Notes under the pieces: model-generated | What the model was told of the DNA's origin: nothing | Databases searched by the model: none | Seen by the model: only the letters and a program-made list of their open reading frames with translations | Made by a program: the position numbers and the translations under genes | From: Piliocolobus tephrosceles | Lineage: Eukaryota; Chordata; Mammalia; Primates; Cercopithecidae | Assembly: GCF_002776525.5 (NCBI RefSeq) | Contig: NC_045436.1 | Coordinates: 158,470,666 to 158,534,665 of the forward strand | Reading direction: 5' to 3' | DNA length: 64,000 bases | Shown here: positions 32,961-45,718 of the stretch, one piece after another | Numbering within the stretch: position 1 is the stretch's first letter | Layout of the letters: every line of letters starts with the position of its first letter

Positions 32961-34439
32961 AGCTCAAAGCCTAGAATCTTGTAGTATGCATTGGCTACTG
33001 ATATTATTATCACTGGTATTACCTACCCACCCTTATGCCAAGGGCATTCTAAGCTAGAGGTTAACTTTTTTTGTTTCCTGATTCCTTCGGTCTCTGAAAA
33101 GCCACCACAAACTTCCCACCATCTGCCATCTCCTTCATCAATCCCACCCTCAGGTCCTTTTCCTGCCTCAGAGATCCTAAGCCACTAGGAGAAGAAAAAC
33201 AGAGTTCAATTTTTTGACCACCATTTTGAGAGCCCCCAGATAAACTGGGATTCTGGTATCAGCATGCCGAGCAACGCTGCCTTGATGGAAAATGAAGGGG
33301 AGCTGGATATGGTGTTTACAGTGTGCTGTTCATGTAATGCTTCTTTCACCTGGTGGAAGGGCTAATGCTTAGTTGTCCAACCCACGACTACAGGTTCCTC
33401 ACACAAGGAGCTTGTTTATATTGGCAAATGTGCTTGTGGCTCTTGTCTGACTCATGTACAGTTTATACCTGCCTGGCTATTGCTGTGGTGTTGGGAGCCA
33501 GGCCTGTGTCCCCAACTCTGGTGTCCCAGGGAAACTTGGCCTGGGACAGTCCCTGGTTCCTCAAATGGAAGGTGCAAATTAAATAGAGAGAGAGAGAGAG
33601 CGCACATGCATGTATAAATTAGCAGTATAGATAAGGGAGTAGGGTGTGCATCACTTTAAGCTCTCAGGTAAGTGCCTGATTCATCCATTTAAAGGAAGTT
33701 GTGGGCAAGCGAGGAGCCCAACTGGCTAAGCAGGAGAGATGCCTTTAAATGCTCATCTCTGCCCACTGGCTTGAGCCCCTCAAGTATGGTATAGAATTGG
33801 AAAGTGTCAAGAGTGACTGAGTTCTGTTTCTGGTATGAGAAAGTTAAACTCATATTCAAACTGGATGTCAAGGCAACATAAAAGTATAAGAATTCACTAT
33901 GACCACATATATACTAGATGTCAAGTGTTACAAAATGCAGCGCTTTCCATCATCAGACAATGATAAACGATAATGAAATACAATTGCACTTTGTACTCAA
34001 CCATGCATTTTATGAGGCTTCTATAAAGTTTTACCATCAGACTCAAAAAGCAATAGTAAACCCCTATGATTCCTATGTTCTACTTTCCTGGGTGCCTTCA
34101 ACAAAAAAAAAAACTATTGATTTTGAGTTGTCTGAAGTACACGCTATAAAAAATTACCCACAGTCCATGACTTTCTTTTTACCAGGCTCGAATAATAGGA
34201 GAAAATAGGAGGTTCCTACAGAATTACACATCCAAGGCAGTGATATAGACTGTGGTTAATGACAGCCAGCGTTTCAACTGTGCTCAAACCTGATCTTAGA
34301 AGCCCAAATCCTGGCAGGACAGGCCTGTCTTTATGAGAAATCCACATTCTTTCTAAGACCAACTGAATCAAAATAGAGATAGTAGAGACATATTATTTCA
34401 ACTACACAGACAACTTCTATCTTCATGCATTTTTAAATA
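32961..34439. other. Unassigned non-coding stretch with (GA)n
   Basis: A (GA)n run lies at 33584-33601. Frames of 60-96 aa have no recognisable domain. No confident mobile element. Confidence 0.45.
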
Positions 34440-34590
34440 ATTCCTTACTATATTTCATCCTCACAACCCTCTTGTGATAGATATTAGCCTTATTTTACAG
34501 AAAAATAAACAATTTAAGAGTTCAAATAGGTTGTCCAAAGTGATGAGGATATGTTATAACAATGACTAGAACCCAATTGTTCTGTTGTGA
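34440..34590 (-). repeat. MIR SINE, minus strand
   Basis: TTTCATCCTCACAACCCTC, AGCCTTATTTTACAGAAAAA and AGAACCCAATTGTTCTG fit reversed MIR order. Confidence 0.8.
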
Positions 34591-34837
34591 TTCCTGGGAC
34601 TTGCTCTGTCCTGATTGCCTGCTTCTCACTGTACAGTATCAAGAACCAGAATGAAACCCTATTGAATGTCATACTTTGAAGAAGCCAAGATATGAGAGGA
34701 GAGAGAAAAATCCAAAGGCTACAAAAAAAATCACAACCACAACTTAGTCCAGAGTCAGTGATCCCCAAATAAAGCTGGGAAAGATGAAATCCTTAAAAAG
34801 CAAGAAGAATGTAATCTGGAATGGGACCAAAGATGAT

Positions 34838-35205
34838 GCCTTCATCCATTCAGGCTGTTGTAACAGAACACTATTATCTGGGTGGCTTATAAACAACACA
34901 AATTTATCTCTCACAGTTCTGGGGGCTGGATAGTCCAAGATCAAGACCCCAGAAGATCTGGTATCTGCTGAGGGTCCGCTTCATAGCTTATAGATAGCCT
35001 TATTCTTGCTGTAACCTCAACATAGTAATAGAAGGGGCAAAGGAGCTCTTAGGGTCTCTATTATAAGTGCATTAAACCCATTCAAGAGGACTCCATCCTT
35101 ATGACCTTGTCATCTCCTAAAGGCCCCCCTTCATAAAATCATTATTTTGGGCACTAGGTTTCAACATATACATTTGGGGGTGGGTAACATAAATGTTCAA
35201 TGTAT
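34838..35205 (-). mobile_element. MaLR-type LTR (MLT1/MST-like), minus strand
   Basis: Same family as 27406-27764: TTCATCCATTCAGGCTGTTG, CTGGGTGGCTTATAAACAAC, CTCTCACAGTTCTGGGGGC, AAGTGCATTAAACCCATTC, ACCTTGTCATCTCCTAAAGG and TTTCAACATATACATTTGG. Solo, TSD not visible. Confidence 0.85.
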
Positions 35206-36639
35206 AGCAGATAAGATGCAAGTTCCAACAATGGCACCATTCAAACCAAGGCCACATGACACCGGGGCTGGATCACAGCTTTGTCCTGTGGCCAAAAGAA
35301 ATGCAAGCAGTCATGGGATCTTATTCTAGATTCCTAAAGAAGAAAGATGCCCTTAGTCTCCTAAAGCTCCTGACCTCAAACCTTTATGCAAACTGCTGGT
35401 AAATGGGCCCAAATGTTTAATTCCCCTCACACCAGCAAGCTGCTTGTGGTTATAAAGCCCTGCAGACAAGGTGACAAAGCATGAAAGGAAGTGTTTCCAA
35501 CAGTAGGGTTTATTCCATTTCTTTGCTTATTTTCCCTGAAATGCCTGCAGAAAAGAAAGACAATCAGCATATGAACAGCTGTGGACAATTCGCAAGGAGA
35601 TGCCTAGATCTTCTTAACTGATGGGAATTTATTTTCAGGTTTTAATTCAAAACACGGAGCTGACCCAAAACCCATCATTACAGTCATTTGCTTGTGAATT
35701 TTCCTTACTAACTTGTGAATCTTCTCCATCACTATGCAGGTTGTTTTCTGTTTTGTTTTATTACGCTGTGTTTTTTCCCTCCCTTCGCTGATTGCTCTGC
35801 TGGAGCTTGATGCCAGGTATGCTGGTGGGCGAGGGTGGGTGGTGTGGCTGTGCATGGAGACATTTGCACCGCACCTGTCTCACCTGTAGCACCACTGCCT
35901 CCAAGCAAAGATCCAGCTACAGAGAGAGTAAAACAACCTCCAGGAGGCACAGGTGCTGCCTGGCTTTCCTGGAAGCGTTTGTAAACACGGTTGTCTTGTG
36001 CACACCCATAATTGCCGAAATCATTTGTAGCCTCCCTGCCACATTCCTCCTCTTCTACCCCAAATTGTCCCCTGAAAATGTATTTTCAGTTCCTTCTGAG
36101 CATGTATTACCCACAGTATAAACGCAGTCATCTGTACAGAAGCATTTGTGGCATCAAGACAATAATGAGAAATGACTAGAAGAAACTGGTGGCAAGTCAA
36201 AAGCTAGTAGTAGCTGATAGCTTTTATACAACATGTCTCAGGCAATTTGGTTAAGTGTGGTTTCAGCCCACACGTGGGAGACACCCAGCTGGTTAATAGT
36301 CTGCCCCAATCTGCATCAGATCTTTCTGGCAACACTCCTCCCCGCACCCTCATCACTCAAATGAAAAAGCAAGTTAGTGCAGCTTTGCTATTAGATGCTG
36401 ACTGCAATGCAGTCTTGTCTTAGTTCCTGAACTCTTTTATCTGGAGCCTGTGTTAGAAACAAAGGATAAAAGGTTGCTTGCACATTTTATTTAGCCTATT
36501 ATTGGAGTTTTAAAAGCCTGTTTTCTTCACCAAAGCCTTCAGTGTCTTGGCTAATATAACAAGTGTGAAACGGCTGGAGTCTACTGTAACCGCTATCACA
36601 GTGCAGCAGCATTGCATATAAGCAGAATTATTACTGCCC
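35206..36639. other. Unique-looking non-coding stretch
   Basis: No recognised mobile element. Frames of up to 109 aa (35792-36121) overlap opposite-strand frames and lack domains. The segment 36180-36490 includes a short palindrome GACTGCAATGCAGTC at 36400-36414 and could be a conserved non-coding block. That is inference from texture only. Confidence 0.4.
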
Positions 36640-36775
36640 CTACTCCACTGCCCCACTGCCTGGTCCTCAAGGCAGGGGCTTAGTCTTATTCCAATATGCA
36701 TCCCCTCCATCCCCAACACAGAGGTCTGCAGGGTGAATGCTTTCGAAATGAATTGAATGCAAGGGACTTTATACT
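36640..36775 (+). repeat. L2 LINE terminus, plus strand
   Basis: CTCAAGGCAGGGGCTTAGTC, ATGCATCCCCTCCATCCCC and a terminal GAAATGAATTGAATG match the L2 3' end. Confidence 0.6.
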
Positions 36776-37291
36776 GAAAATGCAAGAGGATTCCTTTCCT
36801 CCTGAAGAGGTCTCCTCATGGGTGACTTTCACTTTCTCCTTTAGCCTTTTCTACACTTTTTTCAAATTTTCTGACATGAGCATTTATTACTTTGATAATC
36901 ATTTATTTGAAAATAAGTTGTTTAACAATGAAGTCTCCTTAGAAGACTCTGAGACCCTGCCACCAACAGGGTAAATTTTTTAGGTGTAAAAAATATATAA
37001 CATGCAGCCTTTTCTATGATCATCCCAACCTTAGCTTTATTAAATCATCATCTGCATGGAAGACAAGGGGAAGCTCTGTGGGGCCAACTCTTACGTATCC
37101 TTTTAGCTACCAAGGGACAGTTATCTATAGATGGCATATTTATAGAAGGTACACCTCTTATATGTATGTATCTGTGTATGCATGAGCAAAAACCTTGACT
37201 ACAGCTTAGGTGGTTGGGCAACATTTGTTCCCTGGTCAGAAAAACAATCTAAGCCTAGATTCTAAAGATGTCATAACCTTTTTCCTATGGC
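36776..37291. other. Unassigned AT-rich stretch
   Basis: Nothing recognisable beyond short AT-rich runs. Confidence 0.45.
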
Positions 37292-37301
37292 CATATGTCT
37301 T

Positions 37302-37594
37302 TTTATTTGGAGACAGGGTCTTGCTTTATCGCCCAATTTGGAGTACAGTGGCATGATCATGACTCACTGCAGCCTCAACCACCAGGCTCAAGAGATCCTC
37401 CCATCTCAGCTTCCTGAGTGGCTGGGACTATAGTCACACACCATTATGCCTAGCTAATTTTTGTACTTTTTGTAGAGATGGGGTTTCACCAGGTTACTGA
37501 GGCCAGCTGGTCTCGAACTCCTGACCTCAAACGATCCACCTTCCTTGGCCTCCCAAAGTGCTGGGATTACATGCATGAGCCACAGAGCCCAGCT
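37302..37594 (-). mobile_element. Alu SINE (AluJ-like), minus strand
   Basis: Reverse-strand Alu with AluJ-type words GATCATGACTCACTGCAGCC and TCAACCACCAGGCTCAAG. It ends at about 37594. Flanking CATATGTCTT (37292-37301) and CGTATGTCTT (37595-37604) match at 9 of 10 positions and form the probable TSD. Confidence 0.95.
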
Positions 37595-37844
37595 CGTATG
37601 TCTTGATAAGGCCCCATCAGCATAACTGCTGGAGCTCAAGTTTTACCCAATAGCCAATAACAACTTTAGTTTCTCAGCACTGTGGAAGGGGTGGATTCTG
37701 AGCTCTCCTTGCTGGCAGTTACTCCATGCCATGTCAAAGAAAGGGTTCTTCACTGATGCTCTGCCCTGCCTCTGCACCTCTCATGGTCATCCTAGCTGTT
37801 CCCTCAGTAGCTTCCCCCATCATCATCCACACTCCTCTCCCCTG

Positions 37845-37845
<1 letters not shown>

Positions 37846-37880
<35 letters not shown>

Positions 37881-37946
37881 GCACACACACGCACACATAC
37901 ACACAGAGACACACACACACACACGCACACACACACGCACACACAT
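37846..37946. repeat. (CA)n microsatellite
   Basis: About 100 bp of CA dinucleotides with scattered G substitutions (CGCAC, CAGAGAC). The several 70-124 aa frames of His/Thr or Val/Cys repeats are translations of this tract. Likely length-polymorphic. Confidence 0.98.
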
Positions 37947-38699
37947 CGCTGCAATTGCTGCCACCCTCCTGGGGGAATAGGGTCCCTTGGAGCAGGCATT
38001 TGTCTAAACCCAGCCCTGCCCTGGTGTTCTTCTCCCAAACTTCTGGGTGTTCCATGGACTAGGAAACATGTTTACCTCAAATTCTCTGAACATGAGGGTA
38101 ATTGATTTCTTATCTGTTCTGTTTGGGCAGTGGCAGGAAACCGTAATGGATATGTGCTTCCCGACTTCTCTCTAATGTTTCTAGGATCTCCTCTGTTTCT
38201 CTTTTCATTGGAAAAGAAACATGAAGAGAAAAAAGTTCACCTTGTCCTGGTCACCTTTTCTCTTACTAAATAGCTAGATTTGCTCTTGCTCCTCCATACT
38301 AGTGAGGGCAACTGAGCCCCAAAAGGTGCTCAGCTCTAAATGGCTTTGTTAGGGGAGCAGGGCATGTAAGCCAGTGGAGGGCAGTTGAGCACTGACTCAA
38401 GTAAACACCAAGGGCAATGAACGGCAATGGCCTATGTGAACCAGGGTCTCGAGGCACCCCAACCTCCCTCCTAGATCTCCCTCTTCCTGGGTATAGGCTG
38501 TGTTTAATACCTCCACTGAGGAAGTTTAATAACTTTGCTCCTGACAGTTTTAGGCTCAGACCCTGAAAACATCACAACATGGGAATAGTACTTCAGTTGG
38601 AAAATCTAGGAAAGGTCTCTCAACAGCCTGACAAGGGTTGTTGTGAGGTCAGGGCTCTAAAACATGTCTATTTCCATTGTCAAATGTGAGCCCTACAAG
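37947..38699. other. Unassigned non-coding stretch
   Basis: No recognised element or gene. Confidence 0.45.
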
Positions 38700-39065
38700 A
38701 AACCCATTTGCAGATGTTACAGCATCGTTTCAAAGATGAGGGAACGGAGACAGAACAGACTTAAATGACTTTCTTGGTGTCTGAGAATTAAAGAATGGGA
38801 GTAGAGAGGCTCTCATACTGCTTTAGAAGTAGCAGGTAATGATAAGTGAGCTGTAATAGTTTGAATTAATTTACTGTTTTCCAGAGACTATGCTAAGCAC
38901 ATTGTATGTATTATCTCATTTATTGTTCCATCAACTGAATGGTATAGGTTCTGTGATAATGATCATTTCACAGAGGAGAAATTGAAGGGATACAGAGTTG
39001 AATAACCTGCTCAAGGGCACACAATAAGGAGGAAAGACTTAGCCAAGCGTGCACTCTCAACCACT
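38700..39065 (-). repeat. MIR SINE fragments, minus strand
   Basis: The main copy (about 38860-39065) shows GACTATGCTAAGCACATTGT, ATTATCTCATTTATTGTTCC, TCATTTCACAGAGGAGAAAT and CAAGGGCACACAATAAGGA. A weaker piece precedes it at 38700-38800. Confidence 0.8.
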
Positions 39066-39839
39066 AATTTATGATGTAGTACCTTCACCCAAGGATCTGT
39101 TAATCTATTAGCATTAAAAAGTTGACTTCATGAAATAACAGGGACAGATGCTATAGAATTAAATGATAAGTTGTATAGGGTAAACCATAAGCTCTACAGG
39201 AATTCAGAGCAGGAAGATATTAAACCTATGGGATCTAAAATAGTCATGGAAGACTTGATGGAAGAGGCTCTGGGTTCCAAAGGATGAAGAGGAGTTAGTT
39301 GAACAAAAAAAATGGTGAGGTGACATTTAAGGAAAGTGGCATGATGACAGCACTTAAATGTCAGCATTTATAATGGCAAGAGCAAAAGAATGCAACAAAG
39401 AATAACTTGGCATTCTGGAGGATGGAGAGAAGAAAATGAATTAGAATGGAAAGGACAGACCTAGAATCTTCTTTGTCCTCTCATCACTTCATCTTGTTTT
39501 CATTACGATTTTTATGCTTTAGATCCCCTCTTCAGAATCTGATAAAGGCTATGCTTCCTCTTTCCCTATTAAAATGTACATACATGCCAAAACCTGGATT
39601 ATATGTAAGCATTACAATAGACCTCTTATATAAAAAACCCTCTTCTCCCAAACAAGCCCTTTCATGAACCTCTGGTTCAGAACTCCTGCACTAAAAATTT
39701 CTAGGTTGGAATGGTTTTATTCTAGGTTGAATAAAGCCAGCTACCAGGTAGAATAAGAACTACCTGGAATAGGAAGACCTGGACTCTATATCTTGGTAAT
39801 TTCAGATTCGGTCTAGGAACTTGATATCCATGTCCTAAA
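39066..39839. other. Unassigned non-coding stretch
   Basis: No recognised element. A 73-aa frame at 39446-39667 is not convincing. Confidence 0.45.
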
Positions 39840-39970
39840 ATACTCAATGCCTTCATTTGGGAAGTATTTATAGAACACCAAGGATATACAAGAAAGACTC
39901 TCTGTGCTGAGCAGTGAGGAAACAGTCTAAAAAGGGACCCTGCCTCCAAAGAACTCATGGCTAAGCCCCT
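39840..39970 (-). repeat. L2 LINE terminus, minus strand
   Basis: AAGTATTTATAGAACACCAA, CTCTGTGCTGAGCAGTGAGG and CCTGCCTCCAAAGAACTCA fit the reversed L2 end. Confidence 0.65.
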
Positions 39971-40216
39971 TGTCTTGATTCTCACTCTGACATTTCTGCT
40001 CATCACCTAACCTTGCCATTCTCCTTGAGTTGCAGGAGGTCTCATCATTTTGCAGGGTTTAGGATATACTCCATTACTCTGACACTTCCTTTCTCCATCC
40101 TATATTCTTCTTTCACCTCACATTTGCCTGCTGAAAAAAGTCTTTTTAAATAATTTCATTCTCACCTATAAGTTTTCTAAAATACAATTTTAATATGTCC
40201 ATGCTCTCTCTCTCTG

Positions 40217-40232
40217 TATAGATATAGATATG

Positions 40233-40290
<58 letters not shown>

Positions 40291-40291
40291 T
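40217..40291. repeat. (GATA)n microsatellite
   Basis: About 14 perfect tetranucleotide units at 40233-40290, preceded by a mixed GATATA/TAGA lead-in and a TC run. It is a typical short tandem repeat and probably polymorphic. Confidence 0.98.
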
Positions 40292-40339
40292 CCGGAAGAT
40301 CATTTGGCTTATAGAAAGCCAGGCATCTTTAAAGCTGAA

Positions 40340-40515
40340 GTGGTAAAAACTTGACTCTACCACTTCCAGTCAGAAGGTCTTGGAAAAGATGAAACCCCCT
40401 GGCCTCAATTTTAATATCAGATGAGTAGGGATAATCATCATGTCTACATTTCACAACTATTGCATTTTTAAAAATAACCTATACCTAGTGTCTGGCACTC
40501 AGTAATTACTCAGAA
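40340..40515 (+). repeat. MIR SINE, plus strand
   Basis: GACTCTACCACTTCCAGTC, TGGCCTCAATTTTAATATC and CTAGTGTCTGGCACTCAGTA follow the MIR order. Confidence 0.75.
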
Positions 40516-42009
40516 AATTGTAGGGTATTCAGTTCTCCATCTGTATCAGCATATGTTATATATTACTTCACATTTTAAACTCTTAGCAAAACCTACTTAA
40601 AATTTTTATTTTCAAAAAAATGTTAGAATTGCATGTGTTATTTAAACTCAGGAGGAGTGGGAAGGTAGATTTTTGTAGTGACAAAAAAGAAGCAGCATTA
40701 AATAATACCTTCTTCATGTATTGCAACATTTGGCATCACGCCTGATTTCAATTATTAGATGGCATTGCCTAAATATGGTTCTCTACTTCAAATGAAATAC
40801 ATGTCCAAAGGACTTGATTAACCACACAATGAAAGGTTTTGTTTTCTTTTTTATTTTAAAACATAAGTTATGATTACATGTATTGCTAGGGATAAATTTC
40901 AGCACCGGAAAATCTTGTTAGATCATTGTTTGTAATCAATTGGTCGGTGTAGAGGTAGGGCTATACATTCTTTAGCTATCTTCTCTCTATAACTTTTGAT
41001 AATTTCCTTTATTCTTTTTATTAAAGATATGACACTCAAGAAGCACCCTAAGCAGTTGTCACTGCTTTGCAGATGGTTTACAAGTTACATCCATTTCCGG
41101 GTCAGTTTCTCATTCTGACAGAAAGCAGGGGTCCACTGCCATCCTGCCTGCCTGATGGTGACAGGCAGACCCACGCTAGACTCCCCGAGGATTTTGCACA
41201 AAGCAGACAGGGCCTTGGAAAATCACTATGGATGCAAAACACCACCATTAAAGAAACTATTTTAAACTAAATTGATTCTTTGTTCTTTAGCCAATTGGTT
41301 AATCCTCCTCTTGAGACATGCTTCCATTTAGAAAAGCTAAAAACACGGCTCGTGGCCTGAGACTTAGAGAAGACGAGGGATATGCTGACATAGACATTAA
41401 GTAGGATTGAGCTGAGAGGGCAGCTGCATCCTGATGAGCTACTTTAGGATTTGTCCAGCATCTGCAATCTTTTGTGGCAGGAGCACATCAGTGGAAGGGG
41501 TAGTTCTAAAAGAAGCCAAGGAAAACTGAGACAGGAAGGCTTGAGTGTCTGAATCAATGATGATGCCAGCCAGGAGGGTCCGTCATGGGCATGCCAGCCA
41601 CTAGATTCCAACAGGGTCTTTCTTCCCTGCTGGGATTTTTGAAATAGCTCCAGCTTCCCTGAACTACTTGAAAAATCTCCGGTAACCAGGTCTCCACCTT
41701 CACAACATGGTCCTGAGAGAATCCTTGGGGGTTAGAAGCAAAACAATTGAATCTGCCATGCTGAGCTTCCATAAAGGAGGATGGGGGAGGGGAGGTATAT
41801 GTGGGAAATGGGGGAAATGGAATGAATCCAGGAAGACAGGGTCATAGTCAAAGCCTCATAAACAGTTCTCTTAAAGTAAGTATTCGTAACAATTGTCTTT
41901 TTTCATGTTTAACTTTTTGCCCTTTTTTCATTATTATGTGGTGTCTCAATGAAGAAATATAGAGAAACAAAATAGAAATGTCACAAATTCTTACAATTCT
42001 TTCAGTCAT
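40516..42009. other. Unique-looking non-coding stretch
   Basis: No recognised mobile element. The part at 41030-41480 is not repetitive and has mixed composition, and could hold a conserved element. No conservation can be seen here. A 72-aa minus frame at 41554-41772 lacks a domain. Confidence 0.4.
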
Positions 42010-42310
42010 TTTTCTATATATGTGTTGTTAATATGTCTTTTACATAAATAAAACATATTATAAATGTTTTTAACATAATTATACATTATTCATTCAAGTT
42101 TTATAGGATGTATGTATTAATATTTATAATAATTACATAGAATCCTATTGCATTACTAAGCCATAATTCAAAATTTAGTTTCCAATTTGGGGACGTGTAT
42201 GTTGCTTCCAAATTTTCAGCTATTGTAAGCAACTGAGAAAAGCATTCTTGAACATACAATAATACGCATTGTTATAAATATCCTGGTAGGACATGTGGCT
42301 TAATCACCCT
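42010..42310 (-). repeat. Old L1-like fragment, minus strand
   Basis: Diverged reverse-strand L1 pattern: TGTTGCTTCCAAATTTTCAG, CTATTGTAAGCAACTGAG and AGCATTCTTGAACATACAA. AT-rich, with approximate boundaries. Confidence 0.5.
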
Positions 42311-43557
42311 TTTCATCCCAGACCCTGACTTCAATGTCTGGTTTATGATAGGTCATGTAGGCATGGGATATTTCCTGGGGTAAAAGAAAGCACAGCACCA
42401 CACCCTCAGTCCAAATTTTTCCAGGAGCTGGGTCATTCTAGGCATTCTCAGAGGCTCTGACACTGTCATCACCCTCAAATTTTTATGGAACAATTGCTTC
42501 ATGGGAAACACACAGGCCACATGCTTCCCAGACAGATCAGCTGATGCAACCCTGGTAAGCACCACCTCAGAGGTCACCAGAGTATATTCCACCCCAACCT
42601 ATAATGAATCTAGGTCAGAACTGACTCTTTCTGCATCTACCTTAAGAAATTTAGAACAATGACATTATAGGATATGGTTCTCTTACTCCCACTCTGTTTC
42701 AGATTGTTTTGGAACAATTTTTTAAACATAGAAACTTTAAGATTGATTGGCTTGGGAATCTGTACTGAAGAAGGAGTGAGTTGGAGTAGGTGAGTGTAAC
42801 TGTCTCCAATTAGAAGTGCCATCCATACATATAATAAAATATTCAAAGGCTTCCCAGGGATGTCAACTTATTCATAATTGATTTAAATGAATCACTGAAA
42901 TAGAGTCCTTTAATCTCTCATATAACATGTCTCTGAAAAATTAAAATTGGAATCACAGTACAATTTTTTAAAAACCCAGCAAGTGCTTCAATTACCTAGA
43001 TGGGTTTGTCATTTAACACAACTGCTTCATGAAGCATCGCCCACCCTCGAGGTGGTTCAAGATTTAGGCTCTATGGTCTTTAAGATAAAATACAACCAGG
43101 AGGATATGAATGGCATTGTCCTTCATGTAAAAAGCGAAACTTTAAATTATTTCTCTTCTGCAGAAAAAAAAATGAAAAACAAACAGAAAGAGAAATCCTT
43201 AAACTGCTCACCTTCTCTGTATCTATGATGTTGTTAAGTCTAAATGCAGGTGTATAGAGGAGTCCCCAAAGTAGGTGACTATGTGGCTTCTGTCCCATGT
43301 CACGTTTGGGGGTCTTGGGTGGTCCTAGTTGACCAGCTTCTCCAGAGGTCACTTCTCCACTTTGGTCCAGTTTGCACGTGTCAAAGATGAGACCTACTTA
43401 TGTAGGCACCACCAGTGCAGACAGTGTATTCTGGCAATGTTCTTGCAACATAGATAGCAGGAGCAAGCTGGTGGCATGGGCCAGATACAATCAGGGATCA
43501 GATGACTGCTTAACCAGAAGGGTTTCCATCTGGAGACCCTTCTTAGAGTTTGGTGGA
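42311..43557. other. Unassigned non-coding stretch
   Basis: No recognised element. Frames of 69-93 aa overlap on both strands and lack domains. Confidence 0.45.
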
Positions 43558-43573
43558 ATCTTCTCCCTTTCTT

Positions 43574-43880
43574 TTCCTTTTTCTTTTTCTTTTTTTTAAA
43601 CAGAGTCTCACTCTGTCGCCCAGGCTGGAGTTCAGTGGCGCGATCTCAGCTCACTGCAAGCTTGACCTCCTGGGTTCATGCCATTCTCCTGCCTTAGCCT
43701 CCCAAGTAGCTGGGACTACAGGCTTCCGCCACCACGCCAGGCTATTTTTTTTTTGGTATTTTTAGTAGAGACGGAGTTTCATATGTTAGCCAGTATGGTC
43801 TTGATCTCCTGACCTCATGATCCACCCACCTCAGCCTCCCAAAGTGCTGGGATTACAGGCATGAGCCACCGCGCCCAGCC
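43574..43880 (-). mobile_element. Alu SINE, minus strand, with 16-bp TSD
   Basis: Full-length reverse Alu with a T/C-rich tail at 43574-43600, CAGAGTCTCACTCTGTCGCC, CTCACTGCAAGCTTGACCTC and a perfect end GAGCCACCGCGCCCAGCC. The direct repeat ATCTTCTCCCTTTCTT is exact at 43558-43573 and 43881-43896. Low divergence and a perfect 16-bp TSD suggest a relatively young AluS/Y-type insertion. Confidence 0.98.
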
Positions 43881-43930
43881 ATCTTCTCCCTTTCTTATAC
43901 TTGTATTCAGTCTGGATCAGTTACTAGGTG

Positions 43931-43969
43931 TTTTTTGTTGTTGTTGTTGTTATTGTTGTTGTTTGTTTA
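43931..43969. repeat. (TTG)n microsatellite
   Basis: Short trinucleotide tract with one TTA interruption. Confidence 0.9.
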
Positions 43970-44011
43970 TTTTCTTCAAGGGAGTTTAAGCTATTCTTGT
44001 AAGGATGATGA

Positions 44012-44372
44012 TGTATTAGTCTGTTTTGACACTGCTATAAAGAACTGCCTGCTGGGTCATGTACAAAAAAAAGATGTTTAATTAATTCACTGTTCTGCAT
44101 GGCTGAGAAGTCTTCAGGAAACTTACAATCATGGCAGAAGGCAAAGGAGAAGCATAGCACATCTTACATGGTGGCAGGGGAGAGATAGCACACAGGGGAA
44201 ACTGCCACATTTAAACCATCAGATCTCCTGAGAACTCCCTCATTATCACGAGAACAGCATGGGGGAAACTGCCTCCATGATCCAATCACCTCCCACCAGG
44301 TCCCCCCATCAACACTTGGGGATTAAAATTTGAGATGAGATTTGGGTGGGGGGACAGAGCCAAACCATATCA
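44012..44372 (-). mobile_element. THE1/MST-type solo LTR, minus strand
   Basis: Begins TGTATTAGTCTGTTTTGACA, with CTTACAATCATGGCAGAAGG, TATCACGAGAACAGCATGGG, ATCACCTCCCACCAGGTCC and an end AGAGCCAAACCATATCA. Flanking 5-mers GATGA (44007-44011) and GGTGA (44373-44377) match at four of five positions. Confidence 0.93.
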
Positions 44373-44377
44373 GGTGA

Positions 44378-45718
44378 GCTTTGTTTTAAGGCTCATGAAA
44401 GTTGCATCTGTACTGAGATAGGCTTGTCTCTAGAAATAGGACTTAGGATTTTAGGTCCCATGGTCAAAGGGACCCAGTGATCCCCAGTCAGCATTAGAAA
44501 TCCCCAGGCCAGTTTACATCATTATTGCTAAATGACAATGTAGGCCCTGCAAGATGTTCAGGTGAGTCTTAGAGTTCTTCATCTTACAGCATGATGTATT
44601 TCTTACAGTAACTACACCCTGAAATCTCTTTGCAATGATGTAGTGTTGACATCACTTTGCACCGGCTGATGAGAGAAAACTGGGAACATCCCCTCCCAAA
44701 CCCATGTTCAGTGACATCCAGTTAAGTTAAATTTGTCATGATGGGAGTATTTACACCATGAAATTGGCAAACTCTACTAATCATGGCCTTGTCTTTTCTT
44801 TTTCCCTGAGATTCAGTTGTTAATCATTTACCAGTAACTCACTGCTTTATAACCTGGCCCACAATCCTATAATTCACCTCCTCTGACCAAGTACTGCTGG
44901 TGCAGAGGTAAGCCTTGGACTGACCACACGCACACTCATAGGAACATTCAAAAAGTATTTCTTTACTAATTAATAAAAGACTAATCTTAGACTAGTGAAT
45001 GATAGGCATTGTCTTCTATCCTAAGAAAAGAATGAAATTCTTCTCCTAGTTCTCATTTTCACTGTAATATTCTCAAGACACTTTGACACCCTGAACTCTC
45101 CCAGCAGTTAAAATAAGAAATTAAATTAGGAACTCTTGAGCAGCTTATTATAAATTGCTCAAATGTCCATTTGTCAAACCATTAAGGTTTTCAGAATAGT
45201 CATGACCCTTTCCTGGGTGTTCTGGTTAGTGAATAATATATACCTGCAAGCATGTCCCCGATGTCCAATCCCCAGTGAACACTCAGCATTCAGGTATGTT
45301 GACTGGCTCATGTTCCACAAACCCCAGAGTCAGATCCTAAGTGAGAGCTGCTACTTCCCTGCTGTGAATTAGTATCTTTCCACATGAATGCATTAAATAG
45401 CCATCATTAATAATCATTCATGCATGGAACGCACAGACAAAAGATTTGCAGGTTATAAGTCTACACACCAACTTCATTCGTTCTTTGATTTATTCAAATT
45501 TCATGGCTAAGATAATAACAAATTTTAGCTCTGCTAGCTTACATGGATTTTAACACTTTCTCTGCCAGGCTGCATTACTAAATGATATATTTTATAAATC
45601 TTTTGTTTAGTGGAAAAGAATAATTGAATAGAGATCAGACATTTATAAAATACTTTATGTATCCCACTAAAGACCGATAGCTCACAGAAGCTTTATTCAA
45701 ACATTAAACCACTTTATG
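44378..45718. other. Unassigned non-coding stretch
   Basis: AT-rich, no recognised mobile element, no gene. Confidence 0.45.

Noticed and set aside
37726..38105. Several His/Thr- and Val/Cys-repeat frames of 71-124 aa
   Set aside because: They are translations of the (CA)n microsatellite on both strands.
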